A stretch of DNA of 8,737 bases, from NCBI GenBank assembly GCA_913056475.1, contig CAJXMS010000076.1:1-8737 (forward strand), read 5' to 3'. Each line of letters begins with the position of its first letter. The first letter of the stretch is position 1. The notes under the pieces are model-generated. The model was not told where the DNA came from, ran no database searches, and saw only the letters and a program-made list of their open reading frames with translations. Below are positions 1-5,423 of this stretch, piece by piece. A program made the translations under genes and the position numbers. Origin of the DNA: an uncultured Bacteroidota bacterium. Lineage in GTDB: Bacteria; Bacteroidota; Bacteroidia; Flavobacteriales; Schleiferiaceae.

Positions 1-107
1 AAAGTTTTAGCACACAATATTTAGTTTTAGCTGACTGTATAATAATTCCAATTATTAACAATCTTAAAGCCAATGGCTTGGTTAGTGAATGATTAAAATT
101 TAATAAT
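1..107. other. AT-rich leader without a gene
   Basis: No coding region is seen here. The stretch is very AT-rich, like the first ~450 bases of the following ORF and unlike everything after about 560. It contains a 9-base direct repeat AGTTTTAGC (3-11 and 23-31, 20 bases apart), an AT palindrome with 8-base arms TAATAATT/AATTATTA around CC (40-57), and a short palindrome AAGCCA-A-TGGCTT (67-79). The 3' end just before the ATG at 108 is A/T only, as is common ahead of Bacteroidota starts; no Shine-Dalgarno motif is seen. It is probably the upstream region of the PAS gene, but no promoter consensus could be assigned. Confidence 0.5.
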
Positions 108-560
108 ATGAAACATAAATTTGCAAAAATGAGTTGCTTAGATGTTTATTTGTCTTCGCTCTCGACTAAAGAATACCAAAAAATTAAGATGAAAATTGGC
201 TCAAATGCCATTCGATTTATGCCTTTACAATCTTGGGATGTGTATATTTCACACTTTCATGAATTGATACATTTGTCTAAAATTGAAGCCGATGTACATC
301 AAGTTTCCGTATTTGCTGAAAAATTTAGTTGGGATGTAAATATGAAAGATTTATTCAAAAAAGCAGATTACGATGCTTTGATTATTACAGATGCTGATCA
401 AAAGATTTTGTGGGTAAATGATGGATTTTCAAAAATGACGGGTTATTCTAAAAAATATGCTGTAGATAAAACTCCACGTTTTCTTCAAGGAGAAAAAACC
501 GAAGTCCAATCTAAACAGCAAATTCGCTTACATTTAAAAGAGTACAAAGTGTTTAAAGAT
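108..560 (+). other. LOV-like PAS domain segment (5' part of a foreign or misjoined gene)
   Basis: Residues 1-~80 are a hydrophilic region that I do not recognise (MSCLDVYLSSL..., SWDVYISHF). Residues ~85-150 are a PAS domain of the LOV type: 'ILWVNDGFSKMTGYS', then 'RFLQGEKT' at 124-131 and 'QIRLHLKEYKVFKD'. In true LOV photoreceptors the core reads NCRFLQ, with a flavin-binding Cys; here the matching residue is Pro123 (TPRFLQ), so flavin photochemistry is not expected. The segment stops where a PAS domain would continue into its last strands (typically NYRKDG...). The native protein was therefore longer and its end is missing. Codons are A/T-ending, unlike the rest of the window. Confidence 0.7.
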
Positions 561-2264
561 GTCCGCCTGGTAGGTGCGCCTCCGTCAGCCATCGGTAAAT
601 TTGGCGGCGATACCGACAACTGGATGTGGCCCCGCCACACGGGGGATTTCTCTTTTTTCCGCATCTATGCCGGGGAAGACAATGAGCCCGCTCGATACAG
701 CGAAGAGAATGTGCCCTTTGAACCTAAGCACGCGCTGCCCATCTCCATGCGCGGCGTTAATCCGGGCGACTTTACCATGGTAATGGGCTTCCCCGGCAGT
801 ACCGATCGTTATCTTACCAGCTACGGGGTAAAGCAGGCCATCGATAAATATAACCCCACGGTGGTCAAAATCCGCGACAAAAAGCTGGAAATTATGAAAC
901 GCTACATGGACGCCGATAAGGCCACCCAAATCCAATACGCCAGCAAATACGCCCAAACCGCCAACTACTGGAAATACTACATAGGTCAAACCAAACAGCT
1001 CAAGCAAAACAATGTGTACGAGCAGAAAAAGGCCATCGAAAAGCAGTTTAGCCGCTGGGTAAAACAAGACCCGCAGCGGCAGGAAAAGTACGGGGACGTA
1101 CTATCGATGTTTGAAGAGGCCTACCAGGCCAAGGACGATTACGTAAAATCTAATGTATACGTGCTGGAAGCCGGCCTCATAGGCCCCGAAATCCCCCTTT
1201 TCGCTTTTCGAATGGACCGCCTCCTGGGCCGCTATTTGCAGATGAAAGAAAAAATAGCCAACGCCGAGACAGACTCCGCCGAAAAAGCGCTCAAACAAAA
1301 AATGCAGCCGCGGATGAAGGCGCTGAAACAAGGGGCCATGGAAAACGCCGCTGAGTTTTACGGCGACTATAACGCGGAATTGGACCAAGAACTTATGGCC
1401 AGCCTCTTTGGTCTGTACTACCAAAACATTGCCCAGGAGCAGCAGCCGGAATTCCTTGCCGAAGCCGGCGATAAGTACAAAGGCAATTTTCAAAAATACG
1501 CCCGCAAGGTGTTCAAAAAGACCTTCCTCACCGATAGCAGCGAGCTGGTGGCCTTTTTTGAGAAGCCCAAACAAAAAACCCTGGATAAAGACCCGGCCAT
1601 CGAAATAGGCCGCAGCTTGTATAAAAGCTACCAGGGCAGTAATAGTGCCCATGCCAAAACCGAAAACAAGCTGGACAAGGCCTACCGACTGTGGACGGCC
1701 GGCCTGCGGGAAATGAACCCCGACAAACAGTATGCTCCCGATGCCAATAGCACTATGCGGGTAACCTACGGCACCGTGGGCGGCTACAAAGCGCGCGACG
1801 CCGTTCGCTATCAGTACTACACCACCGCCCAGGGTATCCTCCAGAAAATGGACAATGATGATCCGGAGTTTAAGGTACCGGCCAAACTGGCGACCCTTAT
1901 TCGCAATAAAAATTACGGACCGTATGCCAATGACAAAGGCGAGCTGCCCGTATGCTTCATCCACAATACCGACATAACCGGTGGCAATAGCGGCAGCCCC
2001 GTGATCAATGGCCACGGGGAGCTCATCGGTACTGCCTTTGACGGCAACTGGGAAGCCATGAGTGGCGATATTTACTTTGAAAACGAGCTGCAGCGCACCA
2101 TTTCCGTAGATATTCGCTATACCCTCTTCATCGTGGACAAATACGCGAATGCCAGCCGCCTCATCGACGAGATGAACCTGGTTTACGAGGCGCCGAGTCA
2201 AAAAAGCAACCGGACCGAGGAAGCGCCCGCTGAAAAAGAATCCATGGAGGCAAGCGAAATGTAA
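108..2264 (+). CDS. Chimeric ORF: LOV-like PAS N-terminus joined to a truncated S46 family peptidase (DPP7-type)
   Basis: The frame is continuous over 718 codons, but the protein is composite. Residues ~1-150 are a LOV-like PAS protein in AT-rich DNA; residues ~149-718 are the C-terminal part of an S46 dipeptidyl-peptidase in GC-rich DNA. S46 enzymes are periplasmic exopeptidases that remove dipeptides from peptide N-termini, with a His-Asp-Ser triad. Asp (D180 in DNWMWPRHTGDF, residues 170-181) and Ser (S628 in GGNSGSP, 625-631) are present. The signal peptide and the N-terminal region with the catalytic His are absent, replaced by the PAS part. The total length is close to the ~720 residues usual for S46, so length alone would hide the fault. 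I expect no peptidase activity and no export. The start at 108 applies to the PAS part only. Automated annotation would probably call it 'S46 family peptidase'. It is either an assembly chimera or a real fusion; I favour the former. Confidence 0.85.
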   Translation: MKHKFAKMSCLDVYLSSLSTKEYQKIKMKIGSNAIRFMPLQSWDVYISHFHELIHLSKIEADVHQVSVFAEKFSWDVNMKDLFKKADYDALIITDADQKILWVNDGFSKMTGYSKKYAVDKTPRFLQGEKTEVQSKQQIRLHLKEYKVFKDVRLVGAPPSAIGKFGGDTDNWMWPRHTGDFSFFRIYAGEDNEPARYSEENVPFEPKHALPISMRGVNPGDFTMVMGFPGSTDRYLTSYGVKQAIDKYNPTVVKIRDKKLEIMKRYMDADKATQIQYASKYAQTANYWKYYIGQTKQLKQNNVYEQKKAIEKQFSRWVKQDPQRQEKYGDVLSMFEEAYQAKDDYVKSNVYVLEAGLIGPEIPLFAFRMDRLLGRYLQMKEKIANAETDSAEKALKQKMQPRMKALKQGAMENAAEFYGDYNAELDQELMASLFGLYYQNIAQEQQPEFLAEAGDKYKGNFQKYARKVFKKTFLTDSSELVAFFEKPKQKTLDKDPAIEIGRSLYKSYQGSNSAHAKTENKLDKAYRLWTAGLREMNPDKQYAPDANSTMRVTYGTVGGYKARDAVRYQYYTTAQGILQKMDNDDPEFKVPAKLATLIRNKNYGPYANDKGELPVCFIHNTDITGGNSGSPVINGHGELIGTAFDGNWEAMSGDIYFENELQRTISVDIRYTLFIVDKYANASRLIDEMNLVYEAPSQKSNRTEEAPAEKESMEASEM
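549..2264 (+). pseudogene. S46 dipeptidyl-peptidase, DPP7-like, missing its N-terminal part
   Basis: This is the C-terminal ~570 residues of an S46 peptidase. Diagnostic blocks are VRLVGAPPSAIGKFGGDTD (152-170), DNWMWPRHTGDF with N171/W172 and D180, the helical insert domain (about 240-530), 'GTVGGYKARDAVRYQYYTT', and GGNSGSPVINGHGELIGTAFDGNWEAMSGD around S628. The residue 18 after the catalytic Ser is Gly (G646 in FDGNWE). In characterised S46 enzymes Gly here goes with DPP7-type preference for hydrophobic P1 residues, and Arg with DPP11-type preference for Asp/Glu; that assignment is inferred from family knowledge. The C-terminus ends in an acidic, Glu-rich tail. Roughly 200 residues expected before the Asp block, including the signal peptide and catalytic His, are not present anywhere in the window. 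The gene is followed at 2306 by a likely terminator. Confidence 0.85.
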
Positions 2265-2305
2265 ACGGCGGAAAATTTACATTTGGCCGCCAGGCCCTAA
2301 AACGA

Positions 2306-2343
2306 TAACGAGCCCCATGGTAAGCCTTTCATGGGGCTCGTTA
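2306..2343. terminator. Perfect 14-bp inverted repeat, likely terminator of the S46 gene
   Basis: The arms TAACGAGCCCCATG (2306-2319) and CATGGGGCTCGTTA (2330-2343) are exact reverse complements around a 10-base loop. The hairpin starts 42 bases after the S46 stop and ends 51 bases before the next ATG. No long T run follows on either strand (GGTTAAAACC comes next), so classic intrinsic termination is not certain. It could instead protect an mRNA 3' end. Confidence 0.6.
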
Positions 2344-2394
2344 GGTTAAAACCGGACGCATCGAGCCGGGAGAATAATTGTATATTACCCCATT

Positions 2395-3879
2395 ATGAAA
2401 GTATGGAAATACGCCGCCCTGATGGGCCTATGGCTCCTAGCGAGCTGTGGACGACAAGAAATAGCACCCGCTACCGCCCCGCAAACGCAATACCGAGGCC
2501 CGCAAGTAGAAAGGGACCTGGCCGAGATACGCGAAGACGGGGTGCTCCGGGCCATTGCCATCTACAACAGTACCAGCTACTTCCTTTACCGGGGCGAGCC
2601 CATGGGTTTTGAATACGAACTACTGGAACGGCTGGCCGAATCCCTGGACCTCGAACTGGAAGTGGTGGTGGCTAAGAATATCAATGAACTCTTTGACCTG
2701 CTCAACAGTGGCAAGGGAGACCTCATCGCCTACGGCCTTACGGTGACGGAGCCCCGGCGGCAGATTGTGAGCTTTACTAAGTTTCATTACGTAACCCACC
2801 AAACGCTGGTGCAGCGACGGCCCGAAGGCTGGCGCCAAATGCCGGGCTATAAAATCGATAAATACCTGGCCAATGATGTAATAGACCTCATCGGAGATAC
2901 CGTACACGTACCCCGCCGCAGTAGCTACTACCAGCGCATGATGAACCTGGAAGAGGAGCTGGGAGGCTCCATATACCTGGATACCAACGTAGGAGAAGCC
3001 AATACAGAGGACCTGATCCGGTGGGTAAAGGAAGGAAGGATCCGGTATACGGTAGCGGATCACAATATCGCGGCCATTCATAAAACTTACTACCCCCAGC
3101 TCGATATCAATACCCCGGTAAGTTTTGCCCAACGCATCGCCTGGGCCGTGCGCAAGAACTCCCCGCAACTCCTGGAAGCGGTAAACGGATGGATCGAGAA
3201 CATCAAAAAGCAAGATGTGTATTACGTGCTCTACAACAAGTACTTCAAGAACAAAAAACGCTTCCGCCGGCAAATCGCCAGCGAGTTTTACAGCCGGCGC
3301 ACCGGGAAAATAAGCCGCTATGATAGTGTGATCAGAAAGTACGCGGACTCCCTGGGGTGGGACTGGCGGCTGGTGGCTTCTCAGGTGTATCAGGAGTCCC
3401 GCTTTGACCCGCGCTCAGAATCCTGGGCCGGGGCGCAAGGGCTGCTGCAAATCATGCCCAGCACCGCCGGAGACCTGGGCTTAAGAAGGCCCTTTAACCC
3501 GGATCAAAATCTACGCGCGGGTACGCAGTACCTGCAAGATATCTGGGAGAAATGGGACAAAATACCGGACAGCGTTCAGCGCATCAAATTTACCATGGCC
3601 TCCTATAATTGCGGTTACGGCCACCTGCTGGATGCCCAGCGGCTGGCCGAAAAGTATGGCAAAGACCCCCAAGTATACGACGATAACGTGGAAGTGCTTC
3701 TCCGCAAGATGGGCAGCCGCAAATACTACCGGGACCCGGTGGTTCGATACGGCTTTGTAAGGGGGGAAGAGCCTTACCAATACGTACGGGATATTTTCCT
3801 GCGCTACCAACACTACCTAAGCCTCCTATCGCAGGGCAGCCTGCAGGACAGCACCGATCAAAGGAAGGCCGGCTCATGA
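2395..3879 (+). CDS. mltF: MltF-like membrane-bound lytic murein transglycosylase (lipoprotein)
   Basis: The predicted enzyme cleaves the MurNAc-GlcNAc bond of peptidoglycan with 1,6-anhydro product formation, acting in the periplasm from a membrane anchor. At 494 residues it is close to E. coli MltF (518). Residues 1-18 form a lipoprotein signal with lipobox LASC, lipidated at Cys18. Residues ~43-285 are a type-3 solute-binding domain (DGVLRAIAIYNSTSYF, GEPMGFEYELLERLAE, GDLIAYGLTVTEPRR), which in MltF is regulatory. Residues ~310-450 are the SLT catalytic domain: catalytic Glu334 in YQESRF, GAQGLLQIMPSTA (346-358) and ASYNCGYG (402-409). The ATG at 2395 is chosen because it gives a clean signal peptide; an A/T-rich leader precedes it, without a Shine-Dalgarno motif. 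The stop overlaps the next gene by four bases (ATGA), so the two are co-expressed. The domain assignment is firm; the peptidoglycan role is inferred from the family. Confidence 0.93.
   Translation: MKVWKYAALMGLWLLASCGRQEIAPATAPQTQYRGPQVERDLAEIREDGVLRAIAIYNSTSYFLYRGEPMGFEYELLERLAESLDLELEVVVAKNINELFDLLNSGKGDLIAYGLTVTEPRRQIVSFTKFHYVTHQTLVQRRPEGWRQMPGYKIDKYLANDVIDLIGDTVHVPRRSSYYQRMMNLEEELGGSIYLDTNVGEANTEDLIRWVKEGRIRYTVADHNIAAIHKTYYPQLDINTPVSFAQRIAWAVRKNSPQLLEAVNGWIENIKKQDVYYVLYNKYFKNKKRFRRQIASEFYSRRTGKISRYDSVIRKYADSLGWDWRLVASQVYQESRFDPRSESWAGAQGLLQIMPSTAGDLGLRRPFNPDQNLRAGTQYLQDIWEKWDKIPDSVQRIKFTMASYNCGYGHLLDAQRLAEKYGKDPQVYDDNVEVLLRKMGSRKYYRDPVVRYGFVRGEEPYQYVRDIFLRYQHYLSLLSQGSLQDSTDQRKAGS
3861..3868 (+). 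promoter_or_regulatory. Ribosome binding site of pdeM inside the mltF 3' end
   Basis: AAGGAAGG lies 7 bases upstream of the ATG at 3876, within the last codons of mltF. A purine-rich site like this is stronger than the leaders of the other genes here. It supports the 3876 start and translational coupling through the ATGA overlap. Confidence 0.6.
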
Positions 3880-4562
3880 AAGAAACCCGGTACAGCGGTG
3901 CTTGCGGCCTGGAATGGGCAGGTTATCACTGGCAAATGCTCCCGGAAAAGGCCCTTTTCTGGGAAGAGGAAAGAGCGCTTTTGATAGCCGATGCGCATCT
4001 GGGTAAGGTAACCCATTTTCGAAAAGCGGGTATGGGTGTGCCTCCCGCCGCCACGCGGCAAAACTGGGAGCGTCTGGAAAGCCTTCTGGCCCAGTGGCAG
4101 CCCCGGGAAGTTATTTTTCTGGGCGACCTGTTTCACAGCGAAATGAACAGCGAATGGCTGCTGCTCAAACAATTTATGGCGGCGCATAGCGCGGTAAAAT
4201 TTCATTTGGTCCTGGGCAATCACGACATCTTCCCCAAAGCGGCGTACCGCCAGAGCGGCTTGCTATGCCATCCGGAGCCCTACTGGCGCCAAGGCCTGGC
4301 GCTGGCCCACCATCCTCCCGAAGCTTCGGAAAGCCCCACGCTCTGCGGCCACCTGCATCCGGGGGTGATGCTGCACGGCAGGGGCAAGCAGCGAATGCGC
4401 CTACCCTGCTTTTACTGGGAAGAAAGGGAAGGTATTTTACCGGCCTTTGGGGCCTTTACGGGGCTTCACACCCTACCGGTAAAAACCCGTTCCTGCGTAT
4501 ATGCGGTGGCAGAGCATCAACTGGTTGCCGTCCACCAGGGATTAGCTACCAAAGCGACCTAA
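3876..4562 (+). CDS. pdeM: PdeM-type ligase-associated DNA damage response metallophosphoesterase/endonuclease
   Basis: This is a calcineurin-like metallophosphoesterase of 228 residues, close to the usual PdeM size. The metal-binding motifs appear in order: D39-A-H41 (IADAHLGK), G83-D84 (FLGDLFHS), G114-N-H-D117 (LGNHD), H145-H146 (LAHHPPE) and G158-H-L-H-P162. The combination 'DAHLGK...HFRKAG..VP' with 'GDLFHS' and 'CGHLHPG' is typical of PdeM, a family named for its genomic association with LigD-like ligase, Lhr-like helicase and an exonuclease in DNA repair. None of those partners is in this window, so the repair role rests on family resemblance alone. No signal peptide is seen, so it should be cytoplasmic, unlike the lipoprotein encoded just upstream. 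The start overlaps the mltF stop (ATGA). The 3' end overlaps the convergent fructosamine-kinase gene by 21 bases. Confidence 0.88.
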   Translation: MKETRYSGACGLEWAGYHWQMLPEKALFWEEERALLIADAHLGKVTHFRKAGMGVPPAATRQNWERLESLLAQWQPREVIFLGDLFHSEMNSEWLLLKQFMAAHSAVKFHLVLGNHDIFPKAAYRQSGLLCHPEPYWRQGLALAHHPPEASESPTLCGHLHPGVMLHGRGKQRMRLPCFYWEEREGILPAFGAFTGLHTLPVKTRSCVYAVAEHQLVAVHQGLATKAT

Positions 4563-5423
4563 AATAGCGCTTACCTGACCGGCATATCCCCCACCGAAGA
4601 GGATTACGTGTACCAATAAGGGGTATAACTGATGTAAGGGAAGGCGCGCTTCCCACTCGCCTTCCAGCGGATACCGGCGGTGATAAGCTTCATAGGCCGC
4701 GGCGGGAAAACCACCGAACAAGTCCATCATGGCCAGATCTGCCTCCCGGTGCCCAAAGTGCAGGGCCGGATCAATGAGGACCGGCTGGCCATTTTGATCT
4801 ACCAGAAAATTACCCGCCCACAGATCGCCGTGCACCAGCGCGGGCGGCTCCTGCGGGACCCATTTTTCCAGGCGGTGCAATACCTCTTCCAGGCGCCGGC
4901 TATCGCGGGCACTAAAGAAACCCTGGTCGCGTGCCTGCCGCCACAGGGGCTCAATGCGCTGGGAGGCAAAGAACTCGGCCCACTGCGCGATCCTTCGATT
5001 GGGCTGAACGAGCTTGCCCATGTAATTGTCTTTTTCCCAGCCAAAATGAGCACTTTGATGAAGGTGCTGTTCGGCCAGTTGCCTCCCGAGCTTTTCTCCG
5101 GTTTGCCCATTGGCAGGGCCCGGTTGAATCCACTCCAAAAGCAGGAAAGCCTGGCCTTCCCATTCGCTTGCACTGATCACCGTTGGGATACGAAAAGGGC
5201 TGTGAACCTTGAGGTACTTTAGGGCCTCTGCTTCCCGGGCAAACATCCCGGGATACTGCCGGGCGTCATTCATCTTCAAAAAGAGCGGACCACGGGCGGT
5301 TTGCAGTTGCCAGGCATCATTGATATCGCCGCCTCCTTGCGGCCTTTGGCTTTCCAGCGGTGCATACTGGGGAAGCTGATGCGCTAAGAACTTAGGAAAT
5401 GTTTTGAAAAACGCCTTGCTCAT
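4542..5423 (-). CDS. Fructosamine kinase family protein (FN3K/YniA-like)
   Basis: This family of aminoglycoside-phosphotransferase-fold kinases phosphorylates ketosamines on glycated proteins or free amines; the phosphate destabilises the adduct, so the amine is repaired. Its 293 residues match bacterial members (~290). Visible motifs are a nucleotide-loop GGGDIND (30-36), the ATP-contacting Lys50 in LFLKMN, catalytic HGDLWAGN (198-205, Asp200 and Asn205), metal-binding Asp218 in LIDPA, then HFGHREADLAM, and the family-typical C-terminal 'YPLLVHVILFGGGYAGQV'. It is soluble, with no signal peptide. The ATG at 5423 lies inside the end of the upstream hybrid kinase gene (32-base overlap), so translation is probably coupled. 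Its stop runs 21 bases into the convergent pdeM gene. The true substrate cannot be read from sequence; bacterial members often prefer ribulosamines or erythrulosamines. Confidence 0.93.
   Translation of the reverse strand: MSKAFFKTFPKFLAHQLPQYAPLESQRPQGGGDINDAWQLQTARGPLFLKMNDARQYPGMFAREAEALKYLKVHSPFRIPTVISASEWEGQAFLLLEWIQPGPANGQTGEKLGRQLAEQHLHQSAHFGWEKDNYMGKLVQPNRRIAQWAEFFASQRIEPLWRQARDQGFFSARDSRRLEEVLHRLEKWVPQEPPALVHGDLWAGNFLVDQNGQPVLIDPALHFGHREADLAMMDLFGGFPAAAYEAYHRRYPLEGEWEARLPLHQLYPLLVHVILFGGGYAGQVSAILGRFGS

Noticed and set aside
3..31. Direct repeat AGTTTTAGC spaced 20 bases, as a possible CRISPR or iteron remnant
   Set aside because: There are only two copies, nine bases long, in AT-rich DNA; no third copy or regular array follows.
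18..32. A 15-base match TATTTAGTTTTAGCT between the AT-rich leader and the hybrid kinase gene (6342-6356)
   Set aside because: One short AT-rich match within 8.7 kb is close to chance expectation; it lies inside coding sequence at the second site and no further similarity flanks it.
40..57. AT palindrome with 8-base arms as a terminator or recombination site
   Set aside because: The two-base centre does not allow a stable hairpin, and such palindromes are common in AT-rich DNA; no recombinase gene or partner site is seen.
1101..2201. Long open frame on the minus strand (366 codons) opposite the S46 gene
   Set aside because: It is a shadow of the GC-rich plus-strand gene: no recognisable domain, no start signal, and the plus frame has clear family motifs.
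2620..3273. Minus-strand open frame of 217 codons opposite mltF
   Set aside because: It is opposite the solute-binding domain of MltF and shows no domain features or promoter of its own.
4680..5222. Plus-strand open frame opposite the fructosamine kinase gene
   Set aside because: The minus frame carries all kinase motifs; the plus frame has no recognisable motif and is explained by codon bias.
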